Source of the DNA: Gammaproteobacteria bacterium | GTDB taxonomy: Bacteria; Pseudomonadota; Gammaproteobacteria; Nitrosococcales; Methylophagaceae | Assembly (NCBI GenBank): GCA_029882915.1 | Contig: JAOUJZ010000004.1 | Coordinates: 1-64,000 of the forward strand | Direction of reading: 5' to 3' | Length of the DNA: 64,000 nt | Shown here: piece after piece, positions 21,761-31,743 of the stretch | Layout of the letters: every line of letters begins with the position of its first letter | How positions within the stretch are numbered: the first letter of the stretch is position 1 | The notes under the pieces: model-generated | The model's database searches: none | The model's input: the letters and a program-made list of their open reading frames with translations, nothing else | Told to the model about the DNA's origin: nothing | Program-made: the position numbers and the translations under genes

Positions 21761-23095
21761 TTATTCGGATTTGGCCTGCTTCAATTGAACCCTTAAACCA
21801 CCAAGTTTAGGGGATTGGTCCAACTGTAAGTCAAAGCGGTAAATCTCGGCAATTTCTTTAACAATAGAAAGGCCAAGGCCATGCCCAGCAATGGATTCAT
21901 CAACTCGTGATCCACGGGTAGTGATCAGCTTTAGTTGCTGCTCTGAGCATCCCGGGCCATCATCTTCAACTGTAATGGTAATCAATGGCTCAGTGATAAT
22001 GTTACAGATGATGGTGCTTTTAGCCCACTTACAGCTGTTATCCAGTACATTTCCGAGCAGCTCTAACATGTCATGTCGGTCGGTATTAGCAAATGCCCCA
22101 TCATCGACATGGCAATCAAACCTCAGATCTTTGTCGCGATAGATTTGTTGGAGCACTTTTATAAGATCAGGCAACTCCTTTGAAGGAATAAATTGCTGGC
22201 CGGGCGTGCCAGCTCCAGCAATACGGGCTCGAGTGAGCTCATGGTCAATAATTTGTTGCATACGAGTTGTATGTTCCTGCATTTCATCATGAACATCAGG
22301 AAGGTGTTTTATCTTTTCATTGTCAGATAGTTGAGTCATTAAATTCAATGGCCCTTTTAAAGTATGGGCCAGATTACCCAGGGCATTACGGGACCTTTCC
22401 AATCGTTGGGTCATGAGTGACAACAACTTGTTGACAGCAACGACAAGAGGTTTAATTTCATCAGGAACCTGTTCAGTCAAACGCCCTTGTTGACCATCCG
22501 ATAATTGCTGTATTTCGACGTGGATTTGCTTTAGGGGACGGAAAGAATACTGAACAATAACCCTTTGAATTAACAGCAGTAATAACAGTGCAAAAATGGC
22601 AATACTGATGAATATTGAGCTGTATGTTTTCAGTTGCTGATAAATAGGGCCAACATCTTCTGCGATTGCAATGGTCAGGTTCTGCCCTTGCTTGTTATAA
22701 GTAGCTATATGAATCAGCAAAGATTGCTCATCAGGCCCTGTTTGGTGCAAGGTCTGAACCTGACCTAACGGTGGAGGGGAGAAGCTGAGTCTGGTATCCC
22801 AAAGTGAACGCGAGTGGAGTGGGGACTGTCCATTAACAAAAGTGACTTGATAATAATGCCCGGAATAAGGTTGAGAATAGACCGTACCAAGTTTGGATTC
22901 TGTGAGAATCGGTTTTGCATTGGCATCAAACTGGATGGAAGCCAGAAGACTTTGACTGTCGTGCTCGGATCGTGAGGCAATAAAACTCTCAGTCAACTGT
23001 CGTACCACAGAGTATTGTGCCCAACCCAGAACTATCATTAACAAAATCAGACTGATAGCCAGACCGGCCTGTAGACGATGCTCAAGTGAATTCAT
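21761..23095 (-). CDS. PhoQ/QseC-like sensor histidine kinase of the SHP cytochrome operon
   Basis: 444 residues: TM1 (about 10-28), a periplasmic sensor domain (about 29-158), TM2 (about 160-177), HAMP (about 180-233), HisKA with phospho-acceptor H244 in NLAHTLKGPL, and HATPase with LLGNVLDNSCKWAK (N box), VEDDGPG (G1) and GHGLGLSIV (G2). The H box resembles PhoQ. Its start overlaps the response regulator by 4 nt. It is the last gene of the cytochrome b-SHP-DHC-PepSY-RR-HK operon. The stimulus is unknown; redox state or an electron-carrier signal is inferred from context. Confidence 0.92.
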   Translation of the reverse strand: MNSLEHRLQAGLAISLILLMIVLGWAQYSVVRQLTESFIASRSEHDSQSLLASIQFDANAKPILTESKLGTVYSQPYSGHYYQVTFVNGQSPLHSRSLWDTRLSFSPPPLGQVQTLHQTGPDEQSLLIHIATYNKQGQNLTIAIAEDVGPIYQQLKTYSSIFISIAIFALLLLLLIQRVIVQYSFRPLKQIHVEIQQLSDGQQGRLTEQVPDEIKPLVVAVNKLLSLMTQRLERSRNALGNLAHTLKGPLNLMTQLSDNEKIKHLPDVHDEMQEHTTRMQQIIDHELTRARIAGAGTPGQQFIPSKELPDLIKVLQQIYRDKDLRFDCHVDDGAFANTDRHDMLELLGNVLDNSCKWAKSTIICNIITEPLITITVEDDGPGCSEQQLKLITTRGSRVDESIAGHGLGLSIVKEIAEIYRFDLQLDQSPKLGGLRVQLKQAKSE

Positions 23096-23760
23096 GCTGC
23101 AGGATCTTCAAACACATACCCTTGACCACGTCTTGTTTTGATAGTGTCCTTGCCTATTTTCTGTCGCAGTCGACTTATATGAACTTCAAGTACATTGCTT
23201 TCATGCTCTGAATCACCTTCGTATATGTGTTCGTTGAGTTGTGACTGAGAGAGTATTTTTCCAGATTTACTCATAAAATAACGCAATAAACGAAACTCCA
23301 TCCCTGACAGTACAATGATTTCACCCGAGGGCAAAATAGCGTGCTGCCGTTCTTCATCCAGACTGATACCCGCTACTTTAAGTTGAACGCCGGTTCTTTC
23401 TTGACTGCGTCTAAGCAGTGCATCAATACGAGCAAGTAGCTCTTCAGTATGAAAGGGTTTACCAACATAGTCATCTGCACCAGCCTTTAAGCCTTCGACC
23501 CTTTCATGCCAGCCATCACGTGCAGTGAGTATAATTACAGGCAGAGCTATCTCCTGACTACGCCAGTTTTGCAAGACAGCAATGCCCGGTTTACCGGGAA
23601 GCCCCAGATCGAGAATGACACAATCATAGGGCTCTTCAAAACCTTGAAACTCAGCGTCAATACCGTTATCCACCAGATCAACAGCAAAACCTGCACGTTT
23701 CAACTCCCGTTTAAGGCGAGATCCAAGTCGAGGATCATCTTCAGCTAATAGTAATCGCAT
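23092..23760 (-). CDS. OmpR/PhoP-family response regulator of the SHP cytochrome operon
   Basis: 222 residues. The receiver has the acidic pair E7-D8-D9, phospho-acceptor D51 in VILDLGLPG, the T/S of ILTARD and the lysine of GKPFHTEEL. The winged-helix output domain includes LSQSQLNEHIYEGD, NVLEVHISRLRQKIG and RRGQGYVFE. It most resembles PhoP/QseB. It overlaps its kinase by 4 nt and lies 39 nt after the PepSY gene, so it probably controls its own operon. Similar in layout to the regulator at 62388-63068. Confidence 0.94.
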   Translation of the reverse strand: MRLLLAEDDPRLGSRLKRELKRAGFAVDLVDNGIDAEFQGFEEPYDCVILDLGLPGKPGIAVLQNWRSQEIALPVIILTARDGWHERVEGLKAGADDYVGKPFHTEELLARIDALLRRSQERTGVQLKVAGISLDEERQHAILPSGEIIVLSGMEFRLLRYFMSKSGKILSQSQLNEHIYEGDSEHESNVLEVHISRLRQKIGKDTIKTRRGQGYVFEDPAA

Positions 23761-23799
23761 GAGTTATGTCCATAGACGGTTAAATTAGGTACGGATAAA

Positions 23800-24099
23800 T
23801 TAGTCATCAATCAATTTCAGTTCCTGACCAGTTTTGGCATCGAACATAAGTTTGTGTACATGTCCCTGTTGATCGAGAAGCTCAACTTCATAGATCAGAC
23901 GATCATCTTCCGGTTCCAGTTCTATCTCCAGTATTTGCCAATCACCATGCTGGCGTATAGATTGAAGCAGTGTTTCAAGGGACACAATCTTCCCACGTTC
24001 ATGTAATGCTCTGGCACGATCATTATCATCATCTGAATACGCTGAAAATGAGGCCATCACAATTACGATTAGCCCAATTAAAAGGGAACCGAGTTTCAT
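23800..24099 (-). CDS. PepSY-domain periplasmic protein (first copy)
   Basis: 99 residues with a signal peptide (about 1-21). The mature part is a single PepSY domain: SLETLLQSIRQHG then ILEIELEPEDDRLIYEVELLD and LMFDAKTGQEL. PepSY domains are thought to inhibit or modulate partner proteins in the envelope. It lies 3 nt after the diheme cytochrome gene and before the two-component pair, so it may act as a periplasmic accessory of the sensor. That role is inferred from position. A similar protein is encoded at 63218-63520. Confidence 0.85.
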   Translation of the reverse strand: MKLGSLLIGLIVIVMASFSAYSDDDNDRARALHERGKIVSLETLLQSIRQHGDWQILEIELEPEDDRLIYEVELLDQQGHVHKLMFDAKTGQELKLIDD

Positions 24100-24102
24100 T
24101 GT

Positions 24103-24666
24103 TTAGTTCCAGCCACGTCTGGATCCTGGAATTTTGATTTCACGCTCATTAAATGATCCCTTATCTGCTTGACTGTGGCAGGCTATACAATTACTGAAGC
24201 TACCAATTTCAGGGTTGTTTTTAACCCGTGTTAGCGAAATCTCACGATGTTGTCGTTTAAAGTATAGCGTATCCGTAATTCGCAATGGCGCCTCATCTGG
24301 TGACAGCGAATTAGTAATTCTGCGAGACCGTTTGTAATTACTTAAATCAGCGGCATTTTTTACCAGATATCGCAAAAGACGAGCATGCGAATCTGGATCA
24401 AGCTCAGCATTGTCGCCAAAATGATCCTCTAAGCCTGACATGATCTTTACCCATGAACGAGCAGGCAATAAGCCAGGTTGATACCCAAAATGACAGCTGG
24501 CACATTCGCTACGATAGAGTTCGTTATTAACAGGTGCAACATCTAATCGTGATGCTTTTGACCAGCCTGTAATACCGCCAGATTCTTCGCCACTTCCACT
24601 ACAATATACAAGTGAGGCAAAGATTGAACCAGTGATAAAGGTACCTATAAGCAGTGTTTTTTTCAT
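24103..24666 (-). CDS. Diheme cytochrome c (DHC family)
   Basis: 187 residues with a signal peptide. There are two heme c attachment sites: CASCH at 55-59 and CIACH at 160-164. The spacing and the segment HFGYQPGLLPARSW match the DHC family, which partners with SHP-type cytochromes and receives electrons from a membrane cytochrome b. The gene sits between SHP and PepSY in one run, with a 24-nt gap to SHP. Confidence 0.92.
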   Translation of the reverse strand: MKKTLLIGTFITGSIFASLVYCSGSGEESGGITGWSKASRLDVAPVNNELYRSECASCHFGYQPGLLPARSWVKIMSGLEDHFGDNAELDPDSHARLLRYLVKNAADLSNYKRSRRITNSLSPDEAPLRITDTLYFKRQHREISLTRVKNNPEIGSFSNCIACHSQADKGSFNEREIKIPGSRRGWN

Positions 24667-24690
24667 GATGAAGTCCTCAACGTCAATTCT

Positions 24691-25095
24691 TTATTGTTTA
24701 CTTAGAAAAAGAAGCATGTCGCCTTTTTCTTGAGCTGTGCATTCACGCCCCCACGTCCATTTACAGTTACGACGGAACCATTTTTCTATTTTCTCCTGAT
24801 CGGTGAATCGTTTTGGGTTGGCGGTCGGTGACATGGGCTTTATCGTCTTGCCGGTTTTAATGTGTTTGCCAGTGGTGTTGAAATCATTACCGTGACAGCT
24901 GGCACAACTACGAGTGACGGGACTCTTTGAATGAATAATTTCATTATTCCAAAGAGTTTTTCCAGCATCGACACTGAATTCGCCAGCACCTTGTGATTGA
25001 TAACCCTGTAGCGTCGTGTCAACCACTTCAGTTGCAAATACGGGGCTTTGGAGTGTTATAAACATTCCTGTTAGTAACAAAATATATTTAGGCAT
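24691..25095 (-). CDS. SHP-type monoheme cytochrome c (DUF1924)
   Basis: 134 residues with a signal peptide (about 1-21). Heme site CASCH is at 64-68. The pair C111 and C119 in NCKWTWGREC fits the conserved disulphide of the Sphaeroides heme protein family, and several Asn residues (for example N109/N110 region) are candidates for the unusual displaceable axial ligand known in that family. SHP proteins bind oxygen or NO in the reduced state and are reduced by DHC. Their physiological role is still unsettled. Confidence 0.9.
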   Translation of the reverse strand: MPKYILLLTGMFITLQSPVFATEVVDTTLQGYQSQGAGEFSVDAGKTLWNNEIIHSKSPVTRSCASCHGNDFNTTGKHIKTGKTIKPMSPTANPKRFTDQEKIEKWFRRNCKWTWGRECTAQEKGDMLLFLSKQ

Positions 25096-25125
25096 AGCAA
25101 TTTCCTTAAATGGTGGAGACGAATA

Positions 25126-25701
25126 TTATTTTTCTTCATCTTTGTAGCCGGTAAACATGGCGCGTACGAGGTTCTCTCTGTGAGAGATACTGGCTGCAAT
25201 CACCCCCAGAACATGCAGCCCCACAAGTATTAATGTGAAATTGGCAAAGAATTCGTGTATGTCTTCAGCTTCGTCATAAATAAAGTCTGGAACAGTCTGC
25301 ATGAGGTTAACCAGGGGCCCAGACAATTCTTCTGTGGCATAGGCCATAAGACCGGTGAGTGTGGTGATGGCGAGACTCACTAGCAAGGCGATAACCATCG
25401 CGCCGCCAGCAGGATTGTGCCCGAGATAGCGTTTCGCTCGGTTATAGAAAATGTCTTTAAGATAACTGGCAATAACGCTGGGTTTACAGACAAAGTCAGT
25501 GAAGCGGGCATGTCGAGTGCCAATCAGACCCCATATGACACGAAACACGATCAAGCCGATAATGGTATAGCCGGCATAGGCGTGAAGAGTCATGAAATCA
25601 TCTTCGGTCAGGTATGCGATTAGAAAGTAGGAAACCAATGTCCAGTGAAAAATTCTGACTGCGGGGTCCCATACTTTGATTTGTTGGTTAGTGTTCATCA
25701 T
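25126..25701 (-). CDS. Cytochrome b561-like membrane protein of the SHP/DHC cluster
   Basis: About 191 residues and four to five membrane helices. Histidines suited to ligate b hemes occur in AVRIFHWTLV, MTLHAYAGYTI and LVGLHVLGV. It probably carries electrons from the quinone pool to DHC. I chose the ATG at 25701 because AGGAGAG lies just upstream; the next codon is also ATG. A longer reading to 25770 would add a hydrophobic extension without a Shine-Dalgarno site. It is the first gene of the operon ending with the kinase. Confidence 0.9.
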   Translation of the reverse strand: MMNTNQQIKVWDPAVRIFHWTLVSYFLIAYLTEDDFMTLHAYAGYTIIGLIVFRVIWGLIGTRHARFTDFVCKPSVIASYLKDIFYNRAKRYLGHNPAGGAMVIALLVSLAITTLTGLMAYATEELSGPLVNLMQTVPDFIYDEAEDIHEFFANFTLILVGLHVLGVIAASISHRENLVRAMFTGYKDEEK

Positions 25702-25862
25702 ATCTCTCCTGATGTTGTTTGGTGACATCATAGCTATCAAAGATGAAATGAAGCTGAAAACACACAACACAATGTAAAATTTTATTGTGAATTTTTTCTG
25801 TTCTTAAGTTGGATTGAACTATAATGAACGGCTGTAATCATTGACCGATGTTGTGTTATTGA

Positions 25863-26555
25863 ATGAATATTCTTGCTTTAGATACCTGTACTGAATCATG
25901 TTCTGCTGCCTTGCTTTATCAAGGTCAGTTGTATGAATTAACCGAAGGGACTCAACGGGGTCATTCCGACATGATTCTGGGTATGATGGACGCACTTTTC
26001 GAGCAGGCTGGAACTTCTATTTCATCTATTGATGCAGTGGCTTTTGGTAGAGGACCGGGATCATTTACTGGTGTACGTGTGGGTGTAGGTGTTGCACAAG
26101 GTATTGCATACGCTCGTGATGTGCCTGTCATTCCTGTCTCATCATTGGCCGCTCTGGCTCAAGATGCTGTCGATACACTGAATGTTGAACAGGTGGCAGT
26201 GGCAATGGATGCTCGAATGGGTGAAATATATTGTGCCAGTTATCACTGTGAAGACGGACTGGTTCATTTGCTGGATCAGGAGCGTGTTTGCCCACCAGAA
26301 CAGTTTATTCCAGAATCAGACCAACAATGGGTTGGCGTAGGATCAGGTTGGAGTGAGTATGACTCAATATTACGACAAAACTTTTCGGGCAACTTAGCTC
26401 AAGTCAGTGTTGAACACTACCCTCAGGCATCGAGCATCATCAAGTTGGCTCAACGTGAAATAGCCGCTGGGCGACTATTACCGGCAGAGCAGGCATTGCC
26501 TGTTTATTTACGAAATAATGTAGCCAAAAAAAGGGCGAACAGTAGCCATGCATAA
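25863..26555 (+). CDS. tsaB: tRNA threonylcarbamoyladenosine biosynthesis protein TsaB
   Basis: Works with TsaD and TsaE to make t6A37 in tRNAs. 230 residues of ASKHA fold: [14 protein letters not shown] at the N-terminus and [19 protein letters not shown] near residue 68 are the family signatures. A TATAAT at 25820-25825 is a plausible -10. The stop overlaps cmoA by 8 nt. Confidence 0.95.
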   Translation: MNILALDTCTESCSAALLYQGQLYELTEGTQRGHSDMILGMMDALFEQAGTSISSIDAVAFGRGPGSFTGVRVGVGVAQGIAYARDVPVIPVSSLAALAQDAVDTLNVEQVAVAMDARMGEIYCASYHCEDGLVHLLDQERVCPPEQFIPESDQQWVGVGSGWSEYDSILRQNFSGNLAQVSVEHYPQASSIIKLAQREIAAGRLLPAEQALPVYLRNNVAKKRANSSHA

Positions 26556-27279
26556 ACCAGACAAACTTTATGCATCACCGCTTGATGACTTGATTGATTT
26601 TCGTTTTGATGAGCGAGTAGTGAATGTCTTCCCTGATATGATTCAACGCTCGGTGCCTGGTTATGGCACTATCATTTCAACCATTGGTATTCTGGCAGCC
26701 AGATATGCTCAGCCCAATAGTCATTGTTATGATTTAGGTTGCTCATTAGGCGCTGCAACGTTATCTATGCGTGCCCGTATCAACCAGCCAGGTTGTGACA
26801 TTATTGCTGTCGATAATTCAGCTGCAATGATTGAACGTGGTCAACAAATTCTTGCTTCAGATTCAACATCAGATGTTCCGGTAACCCTACTATGTGCTGA
26901 TATACAGGACGTTGCGATTGAAAAGGCATCGGTTGTTGTGATGAATTTTACCTTACAGTTTATTCCCCTTGAGGATCGTCTGGCCCTGATAGAACGGATT
27001 TATCAAGGATTAAAGCCGGGTGGAGTGTTGATATTATCTGAAAAAATTGCATTTGAAGATCCGCAACAACAGAACTTTCAGACCGCTATTCATCATGATT
27101 TTAAACGTGCCAATGGCTATAGCGACCTGGAAATCAGCCAAAAAAGGACTGCACTGGAAAACGTGCTGATTCCGGAAACCTTATCCAGCCACCAACAGCG
27201 TTTGCATGCAGCTGGATTTGGTTTTAGTGATATCTGGTTTCAATGTTTTAATTTTGTTTCATTGGTTGCCATTAAATGA
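26548..27279 (+). CDS. cmoA: Carboxy-S-adenosyl-L-methionine synthase CmoA
   Basis: Makes carboxy-SAM from SAM and prephenate for wobble uridine modification (cmo5U34). 243 residues. The methyltransferase fold is shown by [16 protein letters not shown] near residue 60 and [13 protein letters not shown]. Start [20 protein letters not shown] matches the family closely. The gene overlaps tsaB (8 nt) and cmoB (4 nt). Confidence 0.96.
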   Translation: MHKPDKLYASPLDDLIDFRFDERVVNVFPDMIQRSVPGYGTIISTIGILAARYAQPNSHCYDLGCSLGAATLSMRARINQPGCDIIAVDNSAAMIERGQQILASDSTSDVPVTLLCADIQDVAIEKASVVVMNFTLQFIPLEDRLALIERIYQGLKPGGVLILSEKIAFEDPQQQNFQTAIHHDFKRANGYSDLEISQKRTALENVLIPETLSSHQQRLHAAGFGFSDIWFQCFNFVSLVAIK

Positions 27280-28247
27280 GTGGCTATCGTTCGTTGTATA
27301 AACAGCTTGACGATATGGGGCTGACGGAATGGTCACAGCAGTTGCAACAGATTATTCCAGCAAAACTAAGTGCCGATACTCACGGAAAAATGAAAGTATG
27401 GCAAGCGGCATTGAACTCATTACCTGAAATAACACCCTCATCTATTGAGCTGAAAGATAAAGTTAAAATAGGGACGGCAGATGATCTGGCATGTATTGAT
27501 CGAAATCTGTTTATCGAACAATTAAAGACCTTTCATCCTTGGCGTAAAGGACCCTATGAACTGTTTGGTGTTGATATTGATACTGAATGGCATTCAGACT
27601 GGAAATGGGATCGCCTGTTACCGCATATTCAACCTTTAGCAGGCAGGAAAGTGCTGGACATTGGTGGGGGCAACGGCTATCACGGTTGGCGAATGTTGGG
27701 TGAAGGAGCCGATTTGGTGCTAGGCATCGACCCAACATTGATTTTTGTCATGCAATACCTTTTTATGCAAAGGTATATTGGTGATAGTAATCATTATGTC
27801 CTGCCATTGGGTATTGAAGACCTGCCTGATAACTTAGCCTGTTTTGATACCGTTTTTTCAATGGGCGTGTTGTATCATCGACGTTCGCCGTTAGATCATC
27901 TATTAGATCTACGATCCTGTTTGCGTTCTGGTGGTGAACTGGTGTTAGAAACATTGATTATAGATGGCGAACATGGCGATGTATTAATGCCAGAAGAGCG
28001 TTATGCAAAAATGCGAAATGTGTGGTTTATCCCATCTCAATCAACCATGGAGTTGTGGTTACGTCGCTGTGGTTTTAAAAACGTGGGATGTGTGAATAGT
28101 ACTATCACCAGTTTGGATGAGCAGCGACAGACGGACTGGATGCATTTTGAGTCCTTAGCTGATTTTCTTGACCCACAAGACAAGACGAAAACCATCGAAG
28201 GCTATCCTGCACCACTACGAGCCATATTCACTGCTATCGCGCCATAA
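27276..28247 (+). CDS. cmoB: tRNA U34 carboxymethyltransferase CmoB
   Basis: Transfers the carboxymethyl group of carboxy-SAM to 5-hydroxyuridine at position 34. 323 residues, the normal length. [20 protein letters not shown] near residue 125 is the SAM-site motif and [13 protein letters not shown] is characteristic. It follows cmoA with an ATGA-type overlap and ends 0-5 nt before a strong terminator. Confidence 0.97.
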   Translation: MSGYRSLYKQLDDMGLTEWSQQLQQIIPAKLSADTHGKMKVWQAALNSLPEITPSSIELKDKVKIGTADDLACIDRNLFIEQLKTFHPWRKGPYELFGVDIDTEWHSDWKWDRLLPHIQPLAGRKVLDIGGGNGYHGWRMLGEGADLVLGIDPTLIFVMQYLFMQRYIGDSNHYVLPLGIEDLPDNLACFDTVFSMGVLYHRRSPLDHLLDLRSCLRSGGELVLETLIIDGEHGDVLMPEERYAKMRNVWFIPSQSTMELWLRRCGFKNVGCVNSTITSLDEQRQTDWMHFESLADFLDPQDKTKTIEGYPAPLRAIFTAIAP

Positions 28248-28286
28248 AAAAAGCCACAGTACATGTCTTATACTGTGGCTTTTTTG
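28247..28286 (+). terminator. Intrinsic terminator after cmoB
   Basis: A 15-bp perfect stem (28247-28261 with 28271-28285) around a 9-nt loop, with A-rich and T-rich ends, so it can work in both directions. It ends the tsaB-cmoA-cmoB transcript and could also end the minus-strand transcript of the small secreted protein at 28317-28697. Confidence 0.9.
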
Positions 28287-28316
28287 TCATTGCGATCAAT
28301 ATTGATGATGCAATAT

Positions 28317-28697
28317 TTAATTCATAGAATCCATATCTAACTGTGCAATCCAGTGACCTTCATAATTCATACAAGAATTCAGTTCTTTTTCCTCAGTAAC
28401 TGAATTGTGTTTAACGGTCAGGTCATAGCTGATGCAAGGACGAAGATCCTGACTATAGTGTTGGCCAATTTTCAATTCATAGTGTGTTGTAGTGTCAATA
28501 TTGTACCAAGTGTTCAATGCACCAGTCGGCTGTGATGACAGAATATCCTGCGTTCTATTTAAATCAGAAATGGTCATCACGGTGCCTGCGTCGATTCCTG
28601 CTTCAACGCCAGCAAGTAGTTCTACTGGTGATTCTGATGCATTGATGCTCATTGATAAAACAGAACCGAATAAGGTTAAAGCTATTAATTTTTTCAT
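28317..28697 (-). CDS. Small secreted protein with surface-antigen-like C-terminal domain
   Basis: 126 residues with a signal peptide (about 1-20, ending SINASE). The C-terminal third, RPCISYDLTVKHN...ELNSCMNYEGHWIAQ, has two cysteines and a final Gly-x-Trp that resemble the domain found at the end of 17-kDa surface antigen relatives (RT0821/Lpp0805 type). The glycine-zipper region of those proteins is absent; a short acidic stretch rich in Ala/Gly is there instead. The assignment is weak; the function is unknown. Confidence 0.55.
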   Translation of the reverse strand: MKKLIALTLFGSVLSMSINASESPVELLAGVEAGIDAGTVMTISDLNRTQDILSSQPTGALNTWYNIDTTTHYELKIGQHYSQDLRPCISYDLTVKHNSVTEEKELNSCMNYEGHWIAQLDMDSMN

Positions 28698-28957
28698 TTA
28701 ATTGTAGTTCCTTCTGGCCAGCTAACCGGGATAGTTAACAATACGAACAGAATACAGACCAGAACTAAAAAAGAAACGAGATAACCAACTAATTTTATCG
28801 GGAATTTATTCCTTAAGGTGAGAGTGAATATTTTCCCTGTAGGTATTAATAGTAAGAAAATCAGATTGGAAGAGATAGATCTCTTGCTAAAAGCTAGCGG
28901 TGCGTTATGATTGTCCTTGATGTAGTTAGAATGTTTAACTGAAGGGATTTGATGCAT
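28694..28957 (-). CDS. Possible small membrane protein upstream of the secreted protein
   Basis: Open frame of up to 87 residues from the ATG at 28957. The last 40 residues include a convincing hydrophobic helix ([19 protein letters not shown]). Its stop overlaps the next start as ATGA, as in a coupled operon. Against it: no Shine-Dalgarno is seen for any start, the N-terminal half is not protein-like, and the 5' end touches the divergent kinase gene. It may be a real short protein using a later non-ATG start, or chance. Confidence 0.3.
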   Translation of the reverse strand: MHQIPSVKHSNYIKDNHNAPLAFSKRSISSNLIFLLLIPTGKIFTLTLRNKFPIKLVGYLVSFLVLVCILFVLLTIPVSWPEGTTIK

Positions 28958-31169
28958 GGCCATGAGAAAATCGGATTTTAAATTACGAATCAGCACAATC
29001 GTCATAGTTGCTTTGATTCTAATTGCCGCTGTAATTAGTTGGGCGGTGATTGTGAATAATCAATTTTCTCAGGTCCATCACATATGGACAAATCATGAAC
29101 AGCAATCAAACGACGGCTATTCACTATTAAATGATTTAAATCGTCAAATGGGCTTTGGTGGTTTTATACATAATTATAAAAATTTTCTTTTGCGGGGTGA
29201 CAAGAAAAGTCGTGAGGCCACTAAAGAAAATCTGGTGGATGTATTCATGACACTTGATCGGCTTGAGACTATTTTTGTTACTCCGAATGAATTTTCGGCC
29301 TTGGCTAAAATTCGTGCGGGATTTGAAAAATATAAAACTAATTTTGAGTTGATTATGCTGTTGAAATCTAAAGGAAAGCACCCCAATGCAATCGATAATA
29401 TAGTTAAGATCAACGATGAGCCTATTCTAAATGGACTTAGCATATTGTATGAAAATAGCTACAGGCGCCACTTGCAGGTCAGAAAGGATACAGAAGTAGC
29501 ATTGATAAAAGCCGAGCAGTTTTTGCTTAGCGGGGTACTATTTATTCTCCCCATTTTTTGGGTTACCTGGTTAATCATTCACTTCATGAGACAACTTCTC
29601 TTTGCTCAAGAATATGCAGAGTCTGCCAGTCAAGCCAAAAGTGACTTTCTTTCCAATATGAGTCATGAAATTCGTACACCGATGAACAGCATTATAGGTA
29701 TGACCTATCTGGTGCTACAGACGGAGTTGAACAGCAAACAAAAAGACTATATTAGAAAAGTTCACATTTCAGCAGAACACTTACTGTACATCATTAACGA
29801 TATTCTGGATCTTTCTAAGATTGAGGCTGGGAAATTAGAGCTAGAGAACGCCCCATTCCATCTAAAAGAAGTACAAGAACATCTGAAAAGTATGTTTTTA
29901 GACAGGGCCTTAACCAAGGGAGTTAAGCTATCGTTCGATTTTGACGAAGTTGGTGATTGGTATGTGAATGGCGATGAGGTGCGCTTTGAACAAATAATGA
30001 TAAATCTCGTCGGTAATGCCATTAAATTTACTGAAAGTGGCGGTGAAATTAATGTCAGGTGCAGATTAGAGTATGAAAATCATTCCACCTGTATTATAAA
30101 AATGGAAATTAAAGACAATGGTATAGGGCTCTCAGAAGAGCAGCAAAGCCACCTGTATGCCTCTTTTGAGCAAGCAGATAGTTCAATAACTCGTAAATAT
30201 GGTGGAACAGGTTTAGGTTTGGCTATATGTAAACAACTGGTTACCATGATGAGAGGAGACATAGGTGTTAGCAGTGAGCTTGGAAAGGGCAGTTGTTTCT
30301 GGTTTACAGTTGAGTTTCCTAAAATCTCAGCAACGACTATATACATAGATGAAAGGGAGGTTGTCGCGCTGGATCGCATTGCTGGACAGAAGATTTTACT
30401 GGTCGAAGATAATGAATTTAATCAACAAGTGGCTACAGATATTTTGGAAAGCGCTGGAGCCATTGTCAAGATAGCAAATAATGGTGTCGAAGCAGTGTTG
30501 GCGATGGCAAAAAAAAATAATAACGTATCTTTAATATTAATGGATATGCAGATGCCAGAAATGGACGGTTTAAAAGCGACAGAAATTATACGAAGACTTG
30601 GCTATGATGACTTGCCCATCATAGCGATGACAGCAAATGCCTCGTTTGACGATCAAGAAAAATGTTTCAGTTCGGGCATGAATGATTTTATTAGTAAGCC
30701 ATTTAAGCCAGATGAGTTATGCGAAAAAATTAGGCGTTGCATCACGGAAGAAAGTGGCTCTAGAAAACAATCCGTGATAACACGCAATTCTGAAGAACAA
30801 GCTAAAAAGGAGGTGGGCAAACTTGATTTGTCTATTCTGGTCGATATGATTGGTACAGATGAGGCCGACAAACTTGCAGTGTATTTAAATAAGTTTCTGG
30901 AATCAGCACAGCGTGGCATGGCTGATATTGATGAGGCATATCAGCATCAGGATATTGATGCATTGAACAAAATAGGGCATAAAATTAAATCTTCCGCCAG
31001 AACTGTTGGTGCCCTCACTTTTGCTGATTTATGTGAAGCTTTAGAAGAATTGACTGGTGAATATGCACTAAGCAAATCCAGAACGATTATTGACCGTATG
31101 CTTGTTGAATTAGTGCACCTTGAACATGAGATTGCTCATTTCTCTGATAACCCTGACCAAGAAAAATAG
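28956..31169 (+). CDS. Orphan hybrid sensor histidine kinase (TM-HisKA-HATPase-REC-Hpt)
   Basis: 737 residues. TM1 is about 12-33, a periplasmic helical region runs to about 188 and TM2 is about 190-210. HisKA has H237 in [12 protein letters not shown]; HATPase has [16 protein letters not shown] and GGTGLGLAI. The receiver has D530 in LILMDMQMP and K581. The Hpt domain has H675 in [12 protein letters not shown]. All phosphorelay residues are present, so it should pass phosphate to an unlinked response regulator. GAAGGG precedes the ATG. Codon use is AT-rich like its neighbours. The signal and output are not evident. Confidence 0.93.
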   Translation: MAMRKSDFKLRISTIVIVALILIAAVISWAVIVNNQFSQVHHIWTNHEQQSNDGYSLLNDLNRQMGFGGFIHNYKNFLLRGDKKSREATKENLVDVFMTLDRLETIFVTPNEFSALAKIRAGFEKYKTNFELIMLLKSKGKHPNAIDNIVKINDEPILNGLSILYENSYRRHLQVRKDTEVALIKAEQFLLSGVLFILPIFWVTWLIIHFMRQLLFAQEYAESASQAKSDFLSNMSHEIRTPMNSIIGMTYLVLQTELNSKQKDYIRKVHISAEHLLYIINDILDLSKIEAGKLELENAPFHLKEVQEHLKSMFLDRALTKGVKLSFDFDEVGDWYVNGDEVRFEQIMINLVGNAIKFTESGGEINVRCRLEYENHSTCIIKMEIKDNGIGLSEEQQSHLYASFEQADSSITRKYGGTGLGLAICKQLVTMMRGDIGVSSELGKGSCFWFTVEFPKISATTIYIDEREVVALDRIAGQKILLVEDNEFNQQVATDILESAGAIVKIANNGVEAVLAMAKKNNNVSLILMDMQMPEMDGLKATEIIRRLGYDDLPIIAMTANASFDDQEKCFSSGMNDFISKPFKPDELCEKIRRCITEESGSRKQSVITRNSEEQAKKEVGKLDLSILVDMIGTDEADKLAVYLNKFLESAQRGMADIDEAYQHQDIDALNKIGHKIKSSARTVGALTFADLCEALEELTGEYALSKSRTIIDRMLVELVHLEHEIAHFSDNPDQEK

Positions 31170-31454
31170 CTTCGTCATTATGTAAAATATGGACATATGA
31201 GGTAATCAGGCGTCAGCGTAATTTTCATAGGGAGGGGAGAGGCTAACACGCCACGCATGTTGGTCATATAACAATGAATATCGAATCAGCTCTTAGTAAA
31301 GAAGAACCAATAGTCATTATTATTTAGCACGAATTGATTGGTCGTATTAGTGAGGAGATGCTGATGTTAGTAGATTCAATCAGGTGTTATTTTCCTATTT
31401 TATCTAACAAATTATATTGACGGTTTACCTGGTGGTTTTTATTAGCAGTAGGAA
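31170..31454. other. Gene-poor stretch between the hybrid kinase and tRNA-Ser
   Basis: No credible gene. It holds a short plus-strand frame at 31274-31420 that starts MNIESALSKEEPIVIII, meets TAG at 31325, and continues in frame as HELIGRISEEMLMLVDSI to TGA at 31418. This may be a decayed small gene or chance. A purine-rich run (GGGAGGGGAGAGG) lies near 31230-31242. Confidence 0.4.
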
Positions 31455-31488
31455 CAAAAAAGCCCCATGTATATGATACATAGGGCTT
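31455..31488 (-). terminator. Intrinsic terminator of the tRNA-Ser gene
   Basis: On the minus strand an 11-bp stem with one mismatch (31461-31472 with 31476-31487) is followed by seven U residues (31455-31461 read in reverse). It lies immediately after the tRNA 3' end. Confidence 0.88.
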
Positions 31489-31494
31489 AATATA

Positions 31495-31584
31495 TGGCGG
31501 AGAGTCAGGGATTCGAACCCTGGGTAGGGATAAACCTACGCTGGTTTTCAAGACCAGTACATTCAACCGCTCTGTCAACTCTCC
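31495..31584 (-). tRNA. tRNA-Ser (anticodon UGA)
   Basis: 90-nt class II tRNA with encoded CCA. The acceptor stem GGAGAGT pairs with ACTCTCC, the anticodon arm CTGGTCTTGAAAACCAG shows anticodon TGA, there is a long variable arm (CGTAGGTTTATCCCTACC) and the T arm contains GGGTTCGAATCCC. It is followed at once by a terminator. No duplicated 3' end or integrase is seen nearby, so there is no sign of an integrated element. Confidence 0.97.
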
Positions 31585-31743
31585 AAGACGCGAAATAATA
31601 CTAGGATTGCGGGCACAAAACAACCTGAAAAGTTAAATTCCTTTATTTTATTCATAAGGCTTGCACTTCTGAACTTATTAGGTAGGATCATGGTCTGAGA
31701 TATACAATGTATACATGACCTATTACATATCGGAGATTAACTG

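Noticed and set aside
29020..30919. Minus-strand frames of 80-99 codons within the hybrid kinase gene
   Set aside because: The plus-strand kinase is unmistakable over the whole stretch; the frames have no protein-like features.
31160..31600. Integration site of a mobile element at tRNA-Ser
   Set aside because: There is no integrase, no repeated tRNA 3' end and no direct repeat around it.
31495..31623. Minus-strand frame covering tRNA-Ser
   Set aside because: The sequence folds as a complete tRNA with CCA; the frame is accidental.
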